64,000 bases of DNA from Anaerocolumna sp. AGMB13025 (GCF_029689925.1 NZ_CP121445.1:2953501-3017500), one strand, 5' to 3'; shown: positions 25,741-39,597, numbered from the stretch's first letter. Notes: generated by a model from the letters alone, not told the origin. Translations and numbers: made by a program.

Positions 25741-26499
25741 ATGTTAAATCAATTTTCAAGAACAGAGCTTTTATTTGGAAAAGAAGCTATGGAGAAATTA
25801 AGTCAGTCACGGGTAGCTGTTTTTGGAATCGGCGGTGTCGGTGGATATACGGCAGAAGCCTTGGCAAGAAGCGGAGTAGGTATCTTTGATTTATTTGATG
25901 ATGACAAAGTATGCCTTACCAATATAAACAGGCAGATAATAGCGACCAGAAAAACCGTTGGCAAATACAAAGTAGAGGTCATGAAAGAACGGATTCTTGA
26001 AATCAATCCTCAGGCAGTTGTGAATACGCATCAGACCTTTTATACTCCTGAGGTAGCAGATCAATATGATTTTCGGGAATATACCTATATTGTTGATGCA
26101 ATTGATACCGTAACAGCTAAACTTGAACTGGTAATGCGGGCCAATCAATGTAATGTGCCCATTATAAGCTGTATGGGTGCAGGGAATAAATTAGACCCGA
26201 CACGATTTGAAGTAACGGATATCTATAAAACCTCAGTCTGCCCTTTAGCTAAGGTAATGCGTAAGGAATTAAGGGTACGGGGAGTTAAGAAACTTAAAGT
26301 GGTATATTCAAAAGAGCCGGCAAGACAGCCCCTTGAAGATATGTCCATCAGCTGTAGGAGTAATTGTATCTGTCCACCCGGTGCCCAGAGAAAATGTACC
26401 GAACGCAGACAGATACCAGGCAGCAATGCTTTTGTACCGTCTGTAGCCGGATTAATAATTGCAGGCGAGGTTATAAAAGATTTAACTGGGGTTCGATAA
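25741..26499 (+). CDS. tcdA: tRNA threonylcarbamoyladenosine dehydratase (E1-like)
   Basis: ThiF/MoeB-superfamily enzyme that uses ATP to cyclise t6A37 of tRNA to ct6A. 252 residues with the nucleotide loop GIGGVGGYTAEALARSG (from residue 29), LFDDDKVCLTNINRQ, adenylation residues in NRQ and K, DAIDTVTAKLEL, and a catalytic Cys region SCMGAGNK. The C-terminal cysteines (SCRSNCICPPGAQRKC) are characteristic of the TcdA branch. Other ThiF-like activities are possible but the length and N-terminal SRTELLFG favour TcdA. Confidence 0.88.
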   Translation: MLNQFSRTELLFGKEAMEKLSQSRVAVFGIGGVGGYTAEALARSGVGIFDLFDDDKVCLTNINRQIIATRKTVGKYKVEVMKERILEINPQAVVNTHQTFYTPEVADQYDFREYTYIVDAIDTVTAKLELVMRANQCNVPIISCMGAGNKLDPTRFEVTDIYKTSVCPLAKVMRKELRVRGVKKLKVVYSKEPARQPLEDMSISCRSNCICPPGAQRKCTERRQIPGSNAFVPSVAGLIIAGEVIKDLTGVR

Positions 26500-26714
26500 A
26501 CAACGTACAAGAACTGATTTCTTCACAATTTCAAAGCTTATTCTTATAAACATTCAAAGTTATATTTATATCCTTGATGATAATATTATTTAATAAATTA
26601 GAATTTATTAGCCGAGTATGTATATTAAGTGCAGTAAACATCTGTAAAAAAGTTAATTTTGACAAAACTTATAACCTACCATTTGATATAATTATAATGG
26701 AAGGAGGGATTGAC

Positions 26715-27626
26715 TTGGATTATACAGATATTGTGAAAAAATCCATAGAGTATATTCAGTGCCAGTACAGCAAACCTATTACTGTTTCCGATGTGGCCAG
26801 CCATGTATATCTTTCGTCGTCACATTTATCAACTGTGTTCAGGACGCTGACCAGCTACACAATGAAAGATTATATACTACGTTATCGGTTATATCAAACA
26901 GCATTGGAACTCAAAAGAACGGATAAACGGATTATTGAGATAACTTATGAAAATGGATTCGGTTCTCAGCAAGCACTCACTAAGAGTTTTTCACAATTGT
27001 ATGGAATTTCGCCGGCAAGATTTCGTCAATTAAATCCAGATATCAAACCCTTTCCTCTAAATCTTGAAAATTTATTAATGGAAAGAGGTATATCTATGGA
27101 ATTAAAAAAAGTGTTTGAGAAGGTTCAATTTGTCAAGAAAGACAGTTTTTTGGTAGTTGGCATAGAAACTGATATAAATTATCACACCAGTGAAGGAACT
27201 CACAGTATAGGCGATTTATACAAACAATGGGGAAACGAAAATTTAATAGAAAAAATTCCTGATCAGGTTCATGACCATCTTTGTTATGGAATGACTCACA
27301 GCGAAACGGAGGATGATACAGCAAAATATATTGTTGCTGTTGAAGTTTCAACACTTGAGAACATACCAACAGGATTAATTGGACGTCGTTTCGATACTAC
27401 GGAATATGCAGTGTTTGACTGCACTTTGGAAGATGAAACGAGTGGGAATTTTTTTCAATATTTCTTTAAAACTTTCCTAAAAGAAAACAACCTAAGTTTA
27501 CCTGATGAAGTATTCACAAAGAATGGTAACACATATTCACGTTATCCTCTCTTTGAAGTGTATGACAAGCACTTTAAAAATGAAACTGACGCTATTCAAA
27601 TTTATGCACCAATTATAAGAAGATAA
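26715..27626 (+). CDS. AraC-family regulator with GyrI-like effector domain
   Basis: 303 residues. Two helix-turn-helix motifs of the AraC type lie at ~5-110 (VSDVASHVYLSSSHLSTVFR and the second with ENGFGSQQALTKSFSQLYG, then SPARFR). A GyrI/Rob-type small-molecule domain is at ~150-303 (FLVVGIETDI, then YIVAVEVSTLENIPTGLIG). The start is a TTG at 26715 with AAGGAGG seven bases upstream; an ATG at 26697 would contain that ribosome site. This architecture is common for regulators of multidrug or stress responses. No target gene is adjacent. Confidence 0.85.
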   Translation: MDYTDIVKKSIEYIQCQYSKPITVSDVASHVYLSSSHLSTVFRTLTSYTMKDYILRYRLYQTALELKRTDKRIIEITYENGFGSQQALTKSFSQLYGISPARFRQLNPDIKPFPLNLENLLMERGISMELKKVFEKVQFVKKDSFLVVGIETDINYHTSEGTHSIGDLYKQWGNENLIEKIPDQVHDHLCYGMTHSETEDDTAKYIVAVEVSTLENIPTGLIGRRFDTTEYAVFDCTLEDETSGNFFQYFFKTFLKENNLSLPDEVFTKNGNTYSRYPLFEVYDKHFKNETDAIQIYAPIIRR

Positions 27627-27678
27627 TTATCATAGTGTGAGACTAGATAATTTCCTAATTTAATAATGTATACATACT

Positions 27679-27709
27679 AAAGGCATGGAATACCCCATGC
27701 CTTTTTGCA
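27679..27709 (+). terminator. Terminator after the AraC-type gene
   Basis: AAAGGCATGG (27679-27688) pairs with CCATGCCTTT (27695-27704), followed by TTG. Confidence 0.85.
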
Positions 27710-27795
27710 TAATCTAAAATTCATAAGTTAATTTGTCTACAGACTGCCAGGAATATGTATTTAACTCAAACTTCGCAGTTAATAAACTTAAAAAC

Positions 27796-27876
27796 ACTTG
27801 GTAAAATCAGCCCTAAAGCTAAATTGAAAGCATAATCATGCTTTCTTAATCACCTTCCTTGCTGATTTTATCAAGT
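27796..27876. repeat. 81-bp intergenic hairpin
   Basis: ACTTGGTAAAATCAGC (27796-27811) pairs with GCTGATTTTATCAAGT (27861-27876) at 15 of 16 positions, with a nested perfect hairpin GAAAGCAT-AATC-ATGCTTTC (27826-27845). There is no T-run, so it is not an obvious terminator. The rest of the 27627-28090 gap shows nothing else. Confidence 0.6.
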
Positions 27877-28090
27877 ATACCAAGACTAAAATAACTTCTA
27901 AGTTTGAATATTTAAATTATATGGTAACACAATACCGATTCATTACTGAAAAAGGTACTAATATGAATACCTTTAAAAGTTTTATATTTTGATTTATCCT
28001 AATTTTATAATAAAATCATATTCCAAGAACTTTTACTTGCCTGTCCCAGTCTGGTGATATATGATAAAAACAAGCAAAGGAGGAATTCGA

Positions 28091-29245
28091 ATGAAATTTT
28101 TACATATTTCTGACCTTCATATAGGGAAAAAATTCAGGGAAACAGATTTTACCGATGACCAAATACATATACTAAATGAAATACTGGAAATTGTTGATGA
28201 TATAAAACCGGATGGAATCTTAATAGCAGGGGATATCTATGACCGAAGCGTGCCTACCGCAGCGGCAGTTAATATCTTCGATGACTTTCTGACCAGACTG
28301 GATATGAAAAAGATAAAGATATTTATCATAAGCGGCAATCATGATTCTCCGGAGCGGCTAAACTTCGGAAAAGAGATAATGAGTAAGAGTGGTATCCATA
28401 TAGCAGGGACTTTTCGCGGAAAGATGGATAAAATATCCATGGAAGATAAATTTGGGAGTATTAATATCTATCTCCTTCCTTTTGTAAAGCCCTCTGTTGT
28501 ATCCTACTTCTTTAAGGAGGAAGAAACCGATACTTATGAAAAGGCAGTAAAGGCAGTAATCGAAGCTGCACAGATAGACCAGTCACAAAGAAATATACTG
28601 GTAGCCCATCAGTTTGTTACCAATCAAGGAGTTGAACCCGAGAAATCGGATTCTGAATTATTGTCCGTTGGGGGGCTTGATAATATTGATGTTTCAGTTT
28701 TTGACGCTTTTGATTATGTTGCCTTAGGACATATTCACGGTCCCCAGAGAATCGGGCGGGAAACAGTCCGTTATTGTGGTACACCTTTAAAGTATTCATT
28801 TTCGGAAGCAAACCATAAAAAGTCCGTAACCTGTCTGGAGATAACGGATAAAAACCAGGTATCGGTTACGGCCATCCCCCTGCATCCGGTCAGGGATATG
28901 CGGATTATAAAGGATAAACTAGATAATCTGCTAAAAGAGGAAATCTACACCGGAAAAAACCGGGAAGACTATATACATGCAATCATAACGGATGAAGAGG
29001 ACATCTACGATCCCATGGGCAAACTCAGGACGGTGTATCCCAATATCTTAATTCTGGAAAAGGAAAATGCAAAATCCAGGGTTAATGAGAATTCAAGGAC
29101 CTCAGCCTCTGGTGATGTGGCAAGCCGAAGTCCTATGGATTTGTTTGAAGAGTTTTATAAAAATCAAAATAATGTGGAATTAAATGAGACTCAGAGGAAA
29201 ATAATGCAGGATATTTTTATGGAACTTGGGGGTGAGGCAGAATGA
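28091..29245 (+). CDS. sbcD: DNA double-strand-end nuclease SbcD
   Basis: Mre11-type metallophosphoesterase, 384 residues, that together with SbcC trims blocked or hairpin DNA ends. Metal-site motifs seen in order: FLHISDLHIGKK (residues 3-14), AGDIYDRS, SGNHDSPERL, VAHQF and ALGHIHGP. The start is the ATG at 28091 with AAAGGAGG seven bases ahead; the frame is open 30 bp further up but without a ribosome site. Its stop overlaps the sbcC start by four bases. Confidence 0.93.
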   Translation: MKFLHISDLHIGKKFRETDFTDDQIHILNEILEIVDDIKPDGILIAGDIYDRSVPTAAAVNIFDDFLTRLDMKKIKIFIISGNHDSPERLNFGKEIMSKSGIHIAGTFRGKMDKISMEDKFGSINIYLLPFVKPSVVSYFFKEEETDTYEKAVKAVIEAAQIDQSQRNILVAHQFVTNQGVEPEKSDSELLSVGGLDNIDVSVFDAFDYVALGHIHGPQRIGRETVRYCGTPLKYSFSEANHKKSVTCLEITDKNQVSVTAIPLHPVRDMRIIKDKLDNLLKEEIYTGKNREDYIHAIITDEEDIYDPMGKLRTVYPNILILEKENAKSRVNENSRTSASGDVASRSPMDLFEEFYKNQNNVELNETQRKIMQDIFMELGGEAE

Positions 29246-32200
29246 AACCGTTAAAACTAACTATAAGTGCCTTTGGACCCTATTCAGGGACCACCACCAT
29301 TGATTTTGGAAAACTTGGAAGTTCCGGCTTGTTTTTAATCTCCGGGGATACGGGAGCCGGGAAAACCACCATTTTTGACGCTATATCCTATGCTTTATTC
29401 GAAAAGACCAGCGGTCTGACCAGAGAGATTAATTCCGTAAGAAGTGATTTTGCGACACTTGATGTCTTTACTGAGGTAACCCTGGAATTTGTCCATAAGG
29501 GTCAGCATTACCTCATTAACCGGTACCCAGATCAGACCAGAAAAAGTGACCGGGGAAAGGGCATGGCAGAACAGAAGAAAGGTGCATATATTCTGATGCC
29601 CGACGGGAAAAAGATTGACAACCGTAATGAAGTAAAAGGTATCATCTCCGATATACTGGGCGGTCTGGGATATGACCAGTTTAAACAGATTGCAATGATT
29701 GCCCAGGGAGAGTTTTTAGAGCTTCTCTTAGCGGATAATGATAAGAGAAATGAAATATTGCAAAAGGTATTTAATACTGACTTTTTAAGAAGGGTTTCCT
29801 ATAAATTAAAAGAAAAAGAAATCAGTCTCAAAAATGAAAATGAAGACATGGAGAAAAGCATCCTACAATATATAGACGGCATTAAAGGCAGGGAAGAATC
29901 AGAGCAGTATCAGAATATTCTAAGCTTTAAAGCACTAAGAAATATAAATCAGGTTAGTGGATTATTAGACTGCCTGGACCTTCTCTTAGAGGAGGATAGC
30001 CATATCTTAAGTGAAGTAAATGATAAACTAAGTAAACTTGATAAGGCCAAGGAAAAATTAATCAAAAAAGAAGTCAATGGAAAAGCAATCAACAATGACT
30101 TTGAGGAAAAAGAAAAGCTCCAAATCAGAAAAGAAGAATTGGAAGAACAGAAAGAGCAAATAAAAGCCCTGGAGCAAAAAGCAGTTACCGGGCAAAGGGC
30201 ACTCTCTTATGTAAAACCGATAGAAGATATGAAAAAACGAGAAGAAGCTCTACTAATACAATTGGAAGAGAGGCTTATCGCTACCGGTAAAGAAAAGGAA
30301 GAACTAGAAGTAAGAGTTATTCATACTAAAAATCTTTATGAAGAAGAATTTACAAAGATGGATTACAGGGATACCTTAAATCTATCAATCAGTAATATAG
30401 AAGAAAGTCTTCCTCAATATGATGTGCTAAAAGCATTGACCGAACAAGAAAACCTGTTAGCCGGTAATTTAAAAAAATCCGAGGAAACGGCAGTTTTGCT
30501 GCTTAAAAAAAGGAAAGAATCCAGGGAGTTAAATCAGAATCTGTCCGAGGAATTAAAGGAAATACAAGACAGTCCGGTTAACTATCTAAACTGTGCGAAC
30601 ACTTTAGAGAAAGAGCAATTGGCAGTACTGCATCTAAAGCAGTCAGAAGCAGAGCTTTTAAACTTAATCCGTCTGGAAGAAGAAGCAGAGAACCACAGAA
30701 AAACCTTCCTTATGGCAGAAGAGAGCTACGAAGCTGCCAGGAATGAATATGAAACGAAGCAAAAGGCTTTCTTGCGTGAGCAGGCAGGAATTCTGGCTTT
30801 AACCCTGGAAACCGGGATGCCCTGCCCGGTGTGCGGTTCCATAACCCATCCAAAGACCGCACAGCTTTTACTGGAAGCGCCTTCCGAAGCAGAATTAAAT
30901 AAACTGAAAGATAAAAAAGATATCCTGAATGAAGAAATGCTTCAGGCCAGCATGAGGGCAAGCGGCTCGAAGAAAGAATTTGAAACGAGACGAAAGACAA
31001 TAGAGGAAGCCTTATCGGAACTATATAAGGAAAAAGAGCAAGAAGTCGGGACTGACCTTAAAAGTATGCTTTCTTTCGTCAGAGATTGTTTATCTGTCCT
31101 CAAGGAAAGAATTCTTAACCTGGAAAAAGCAAAAGCCAGGTTAAAATCAGAATGTGACAGAAAGGAAATTTGTGAAATTCAACTTAAAGATTTACAAAAG
31201 CGCCTGGAAACCTATGAGGCTGAAACAGCACAGTTAAAAGAAGAACAGATTCAGACTACAGCCGAATTAAAGGCCTGCAAACGGGAAATAGAAGCCATAA
31301 AAAGTAAGCTGGAATTTGCCTCTTTAGAGGAAGCAAAAGAAGTAATAGCAAAGAAAAAAGGGGAACTGGAAGAACTGCGGAACCGGTATTTAAGAGCGGA
31401 AAAAGAATATCATGAGGCGGATGGAAATTTAAAAACTACCATCGGTCTGTTAAGTGAATTTACCAATCAGTGCCAGGACCAACGAGAAGCCCTTGATTTG
31501 GCATGCAAAGAATTTCTAAAGAAGTTGAAAGAATATGGATTCCGTAAGGAAGAAGACTATCTGAATGCACTTTTGACCCAGGAAGAAATTGATGAAATAA
31601 AAAATACTTGCAAACAGTATGAGACAGCCAGACAGGAGATAAAAGTCCGCCTCGACCGTATAAAGGAAAAGACTTACGGGAAGGAAAGGGCAGACCTAGA
31701 AGCCATCCGGAATGAGATTAAACTTAACAGTGACGAACGTAATCAATTGGAGAAACTACAGAAAGAGGTACATAACCGGATTATAGAAAATAAGGGAATC
31801 CTTACTCATATAAAAGATATTAATAAGATACGGGAGGAAAAGAGCAGACAGTATTTAGACATTAGTGCCATGTCAAAAACAGCGAATGGGAGATTAGAGG
31901 GTAAACAAAAGATTACTTTTGAAACCTATGTCCAGGCAGCTTATTTTATACAGATTATTGAAGAAGCCAATAAACGGTTTTATGAAATGTCCGGCAAACG
32001 CTATCAACTGCTGCGAAAGGAAGAGGGCAGTTTACAAGGTGCAACCGGGCTGGAACTTAATGTATATGATACCTGGACCGGTAAAATCAGAAATGTAAAG
32101 TCCCTCTCCGGCGGAGAATCTTTTATGGCGGCACTATCCCTGGCCCTTGGTTTTTCTGACATTATCCAAAACTACGCAGGAGGTATTGAAATCGAAACCA

Positions 32201-32397
32201 TGTTTGTGGATGAAGGCTTCGGTTCACTGGATACGGAGGCGCTGGAACAATCCATCCATACCCTTAACAACCTTACTTTGGGAAACCGTCTGGTTGGTAT
32301 TATCTCTCATGTGGAGGAGTTAAAAGAGAGAATGGAAAAGCAGATTATTGTTAAGAAAGATATCAAGGGAAGTTATATTGATAAAATAATAATTTGA
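29242..32397 (+). CDS. sbcC: DNA repair ATPase SbcC
   Basis: Rad50-like SMC-type ATPase, 1051 residues, partner of SbcD. Walker A GDTGAGKT at ~35-42, then long coiled coils either side of a zinc hook CPVCG (~residues 527-531). The C-terminal half-site has the signature SLSGGESFMAALSL (~954) and Walker B IETMFVDEGFGSLD (~983). It cleaves hairpin DNA, which is noteworthy in a segment so rich in long palindromes. The stop codon lies inside the left arm of the downstream hairpin. Confidence 0.95.
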   Translation: MKPLKLTISAFGPYSGTTTIDFGKLGSSGLFLISGDTGAGKTTIFDAISYALFEKTSGLTREINSVRSDFATLDVFTEVTLEFVHKGQHYLINRYPDQTRKSDRGKGMAEQKKGAYILMPDGKKIDNRNEVKGIISDILGGLGYDQFKQIAMIAQGEFLELLLADNDKRNEILQKVFNTDFLRRVSYKLKEKEISLKNENEDMEKSILQYIDGIKGREESEQYQNILSFKALRNINQVSGLLDCLDLLLEEDSHILSEVNDKLSKLDKAKEKLIKKEVNGKAINNDFEEKEKLQIRKEELEEQKEQIKALEQKAVTGQRALSYVKPIEDMKKREEALLIQLEERLIATGKEKEELEVRVIHTKNLYEEEFTKMDYRDTLNLSISNIEESLPQYDVLKALTEQENLLAGNLKKSEETAVLLLKKRKESRELNQNLSEELKEIQDSPVNYLNCANTLEKEQLAVLHLKQSEAELLNLIRLEEEAENHRKTFLMAEESYEAARNEYETKQKAFLREQAGILALTLETGMPCPVCGSITHPKTAQLLLEAPSEAELNKLKDKKDILNEEMLQASMRASGSKKEFETRRKTIEEALSELYKEKEQEVGTDLKSMLSFVRDCLSVLKERILNLEKAKARLKSECDRKEICEIQLKDLQKRLETYEAETAQLKEEQIQTTAELKACKREIEAIKSKLEFASLEEAKEVIAKKKGELEELRNRYLRAEKEYHEADGNLKTTIGLLSEFTNQCQDQREALDLACKEFLKKLKEYGFRKEEDYLNALLTQEEIDEIKNTCKQYETARQEIKVRLDRIKEKTYGKERADLEAIRNEIKLNSDERNQLEKLQKEVHNRIIENKGILTHIKDINKIREEKSRQYLDISAMSKTANGRLEGKQKITFETYVQAAYFIQIIEEANKRFYEMSGKRYQLLRKEEGSLQGATGLELNVYDTWTGKIRNVKSLSGGESFMAALSLALGFSDIIQNYAGGIEIETMFVDEGFGSLDTEALEQSIHTLNNLTLGNRLVGIISHVEELKERMEKQIIVKKDIKGSYIDKIII

Positions 32398-32482
32398 GAG
32401 TCAAAAGCCTCAAAAAACTTAATTAATGAATATATACCGGGTTATTCATTTTACAACCTAAATTAGGCTTTTGACCCTCAAA
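32393..32482 (+). terminator. Long hairpin overlapping the sbcC stop codon
   Basis: TTTGAGAGTCAAAAGCCT (32393-32410) pairs with AGGCTTTTGACCCTCAAA (32465-32482) at 17 of 18 positions around a 54-bp AT-rich loop. The left arm includes the sbcC stop codon. No strong T-run follows, so it may be a weak terminator, an mRNA 3'-end protector or a repeat. Confidence 0.5.
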
Positions 32483-32679
32483 TCAATAATAGAATAATAA
32501 AAATAGTGGATTTGAAACGGTATATGTTAATTCTAAGAATTATAAGTCACCACCCATTTATCCTATATATCCTTATAAATGTTTGTTCATTTTAACTGTG
32601 GCGAAATCAGGAATAATATGGTATAATATGTAATATAAGATAAAATTGTTGAATTGTTGCTGTTAAATGGGGGGCATTT

Positions 32680-35619
32680 ATGAAAGAATTAAGTCGATTT
32701 ATAAAATATCTGGTAACTGTTTTGATTATAGTTGTTTGTATCAGCAGCTATTTTGTTCATGTAAAACCTAATGTCGCCTATAGCCGTGAAAAGGACAAGC
32801 ATGTATTGTTTATCAGCTCCTATAGTGAAAGTTTCTTAAGCGTGCCCGATCAGATTAAGGGAATCAGAGAGGTGCTCGATCCTCTTAACATCCAGTTGGA
32901 TGTAGAATTTATGGATACAAAGCGTTTTGACACAAAAGAGAGTAAAAAATTATTTTATGACCTGCTAAAGTATAAATTAGATCATCTGGCTCCCTATGAC
33001 GGAATCCTGGTGGGGGATGATAATGCCCTGCAGTTTGTCATGGATTACCAGGAGGATTTATTCAAGGAGCTTCCTATTGTTTTTTTGGGGGTTAATGATT
33101 TTGACAGAGCAAGGCTTGCAGCTTCTGATAAATATATAACCGGTATTGTAGAAGAGATGTCACTAAGGGAAAACATCCAGTTTGGTTTAAAAATAAACAA
33201 AGAGGCAAAAAGAGTAGTGGCCATTGTGGATGATACTCTGACAGGGAGAGGGGACAGCGAGCAGTTTTATCAGAATCAGGAATATTTTAAGCAGCTAATC
33301 TTTGATGATATTAATGTTTCCCAATATACATTTTCAGAACTAGAGGATGTATTTGAAAGCATTGGCAAGGATACTATATTATTATACTTAAGCATGTATA
33401 CCGATAAGAACGGAGATACCCTTACCATTCCAGAGGCCGTGGACCTATTGCGGGAACATACTCATATTCCTATATTAAGAGCCGAAGTAGGAGGAGTCGG
33501 TAAAGGAATTTTAGGCGGTAAAATGGTGAATTATCTAGAATCTGGCAAAATAGCAGCAGGGATGCTTTGCCGGGTTTTTGACGGAACCCCGGTAGAAACC
33601 ATTGCCATGATAACAGATAGTCCCAATACCTATACATTTGACTATCAGCTTCTTAAAAAATTTAAAATCGACCCAGGTTTAATTCCTGAAAATTCCGTTC
33701 TTATTAATAAAAAGATCAGTTTTTATGAACAACATAAGCAATTGGTTTTAAACACCCTTTTTGTATTGGCTTGTCTGGTGGTAATCGTAATTATCCTGAC
33801 TCTTGATAATATTAAGCGCAGAAGAATTGAAAAGGCACTTCAGGACAGCAATGAGGAGCTGACCCAGACCTTTGAAGAATTAACTGCCTCCGAAGAGGAA
33901 CTTAGAGCACAGTATGATACCATTCAGGAACATAATGAAGAAATTGAGACCTTAAACCAAAAATACAGTGTAGCCATTGAAAGTACTGACAGTGCCGTAT
34001 GGGAGTATAATCTTATAACCAACGAAATCCATATATCTAAGAAATTCATTAACGATATTAATAAATCCCTAAATGAACAGGAGGATGTCTATAAATTATT
34101 CGATCTTCTTTTAACCTGCGAGGAGCAGCAAAAAATCAGAAATGAATTCAATGCTTATAAAGCTGGAGAAAAAGAAGAGATAAATATTCAGTTGCCTATT
34201 TACGACCAGAATTCCAATTTAAGATGGGTCCTTGTAAGGGGAAAGGGTTTTAAAGATATTAATAATGAACTAAGAATTATTCATGGGATTATACTGGATA
34301 TAACCAAGATGAAGGAACAGGAAGCGTATATTGAATATCTTGCCGTTCATGATTATCTTACCAATCTTCCAAACCGCCTTAATTTCATGAATAAGATAAA
34401 AGAGGCATTGACCTTAAAGAAGAAGGGAGCAGTCCTGCTTCTAGATATCGATAATTTTAAAAGCATAAACGATACACTGGGTCATTTTTATGGCGACATG
34501 ATGCTCCTGGAGATAGCTTCAAAATTATCCGGTATAGCCGATGAAAAATTATTTGTCTCCCGATTTGGCGGTGATGAGTTTTTAATACTGATATCAGATG
34601 AAACAAATAGTTCTGTCATTGAAGCTTATGCAGATAAAATAATAAAGCTCTTTGAGGAACCTCTGATTTTAAATGAGAAAGAAAACTATGTGAAATTCAG
34701 TATTGGTATTACCTGTTTTCCAGAGGACAGCGATAATATAGAGCATCTGATGATGAATGCAGATACCGCCATGTATTGTGTGAAGCGGGGCGGTAAAAAT
34801 AACTACATGTTTTATAATAATGATATGCAGGATGAGTTAAAAAGTAAAACCGATATCGAAATGATTTTACGGTCAGCTCTTAAGGAAGATGGGTTAATGC
34901 TGGTTTTTCAGCCCCAGGTCAATGTATTGACCGGAGATATTGTTGGTTTTGAAGCGTTGCTAAGACTTAAGAATTACAGAATGTCTCCTGATAAATTTAT
35001 ACCGATTGCCGAGGAGACTGGTTTAATCCATGAAATTGGCCGATGGGTAACGGAGAAAGCAATAAAAAAACTTGCTGACTGGAAGAATAAAGGTTTTAAG
35101 TTAAAGCCGGTGGCGATTAATTTCTCCAGTAAACAGATCAATGATTCCGGATTTCTTAAGTTTTTGGAGGCATCACTGATTAAATATGAGGTAGACCCTT
35201 CCTATCTGGAAATTGAAATAACGGAAAGTATTTTGATTGAAAAGACAGGGAATACCATTGAATTCTTAAAACAGTTACGGAATATTGGCACGAAACTGGC
35301 ATTGGATGATTTTGGTACCGGTTATACTTCCTTAAATTATTTGACGTTTATACCGGTTAATAAGATTAAGCTGGATAAATCCCTGTGTGAAAAATTCCTG
35401 AGCATGGATAATTTAAAGGCAATGGACAATCTGATTGCGCTGGTGCATAGTCTGGAACTTGCCATAACGGCGGAAGGAATTGAGGACATGGATCAGCTTA
35501 GACGGTTAAAGAACGGTGGCTGTGATTATATACAAGGTTATCTTTTTAGCAAACCCTTACAGGAAGAAGAGGTTGAGAAAATATATAACCATAATTTTCT
35601 TGACAATATTGTACCATAG
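32680..35619 (+). CDS. Membrane sensor with periplasmic-binding-like domain, PAS-like, GGDEF and EAL domains
   Basis: 979 residues. TM1 (~8-28) is followed by an ABC-substrate-binding-type sensor (~40-330: HVLFISSYSESFLSVPDQIKG, YDGILVGDDNALQFV), TM2 (~355-377), a coiled coil (~385-425), a PAS-like fold (~430-545), GGDEF (~565-720) with intact RFGGDEF (~628), and EAL (~735-970) with FEALLRL, EIEITES, LDDFGTGYTSLNYL and TAEGIE. Both catalytic domains look complete, so it could make and degrade cyclic di-GMP in response to an external small solute. No other c-di-GMP gene is nearby. Confidence 0.9.
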   Translation: MKELSRFIKYLVTVLIIVVCISSYFVHVKPNVAYSREKDKHVLFISSYSESFLSVPDQIKGIREVLDPLNIQLDVEFMDTKRFDTKESKKLFYDLLKYKLDHLAPYDGILVGDDNALQFVMDYQEDLFKELPIVFLGVNDFDRARLAASDKYITGIVEEMSLRENIQFGLKINKEAKRVVAIVDDTLTGRGDSEQFYQNQEYFKQLIFDDINVSQYTFSELEDVFESIGKDTILLYLSMYTDKNGDTLTIPEAVDLLREHTHIPILRAEVGGVGKGILGGKMVNYLESGKIAAGMLCRVFDGTPVETIAMITDSPNTYTFDYQLLKKFKIDPGLIPENSVLINKKISFYEQHKQLVLNTLFVLACLVVIVIILTLDNIKRRRIEKALQDSNEELTQTFEELTASEEELRAQYDTIQEHNEEIETLNQKYSVAIESTDSAVWEYNLITNEIHISKKFINDINKSLNEQEDVYKLFDLLLTCEEQQKIRNEFNAYKAGEKEEINIQLPIYDQNSNLRWVLVRGKGFKDINNELRIIHGIILDITKMKEQEAYIEYLAVHDYLTNLPNRLNFMNKIKEALTLKKKGAVLLLDIDNFKSINDTLGHFYGDMMLLEIASKLSGIADEKLFVSRFGGDEFLILISDETNSSVIEAYADKIIKLFEEPLILNEKENYVKFSIGITCFPEDSDNIEHLMMNADTAMYCVKRGGKNNYMFYNNDMQDELKSKTDIEMILRSALKEDGLMLVFQPQVNVLTGDIVGFEALLRLKNYRMSPDKFIPIAEETGLIHEIGRWVTEKAIKKLADWKNKGFKLKPVAINFSSKQINDSGFLKFLEASLIKYEVDPSYLEIEITESILIEKTGNTIEFLKQLRNIGTKLALDDFGTGYTSLNYLTFIPVNKIKLDKSLCEKFLSMDNLKAMDNLIALVHSLELAITAEGIEDMDQLRRLKNGGCDYIQGYLFSKPLQEEEVEKIYNHNFLDNIVP

Positions 35620-35649
35620 TAATTATTACTTATTTTGTGTCCCAAATCA

Positions 35650-35732
35650 GGCTGTCCTGAATTCAAAAACAAGAAATGAAATGCGATTGCTTTTCTGTAG
35701 CTTTTCTAATTTGTTTTTGATTTCAGGACAGC
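35650..35732. terminator. Long hairpin between the GGDEF-EAL gene and the next unit
   Basis: GGCTGTCCTGAATTCAAAAA (from 35650) pairs with its near-complement ending GGACAGC at 35732, about 21 of 23 arm positions, followed by CTTTTTGG. It probably ends the sensor gene. Confidence 0.65.
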
Positions 35733-35824
35733 TCTTTTTGGTTATCTTTGCATAAATAAAAAGAAAATTGGAGAATTTAATGAATATGAATTTTTATCTA
35801 ATTACAGGAAGGAGGAGCTTTGCA

Positions 35825-36019
35825 ATGCAGGATAATGTAAAAAATACATTAAGCGGTACGAATAACAAGCGTCTTGGAAAATTAAACTGCACAAATAATG
35901 AGGGAACGGCTGCTTGGGCCAATATAGAAAAACTGCAGGATGACACCAATGTAGGCATTCCAAATGAATATAATGTGGAAAAGGCAAAAAACTGGGTAGA
36001 CAACGGCAGTAAATTATAG
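35825..36019 (+). CDS. Small spore-surface-like protein (DUF3787/CDIF630_02480 type)
   Basis: 64 residues, hydrophilic, no cysteine pair or membrane span. The segment TAAWANIEKLQDDTNVGIPN followed by EYNVEKAKNWVDNGS matches my recollection of the DUF3787 spore-surface family (AWANIEK, then proline, then E-V-x-x-AKxWVD). It has an AAGGAGG ribosome site nine bases before the ATG at 35825; longer in-frame starts would include that site. It sits 23 bp ahead of nifJ but may be read independently at sporulation. Confidence 0.6.
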   Translation: MQDNVKNTLSGTNNKRLGKLNCTNNEGTAAWANIEKLQDDTNVGIPNEYNVEKAKNWVDNGSKL

Positions 36020-36027
36020 AAATCTAG

Positions 36028-39573
<3,546 letters not shown>

Positions 39574-39597
39574 GGAATATAACTTATATTATATAGG

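Noticed and set aside
26574..26714. Longer N-terminus for the AraC-GyrI regulator
   Set aside because: Upstream codons read through a probable promoter (TTGACA near 26659) and the AAGGAGG site; the TTG at 26715 gives the normal family length.
32680..35619. Degenerate GGDEF or EAL domain
   Set aside because: GGDEF, EAL, EIEITES, DDFGTGY and the TAEGIE motif are all intact, so there is no sign of loss of catalysis.
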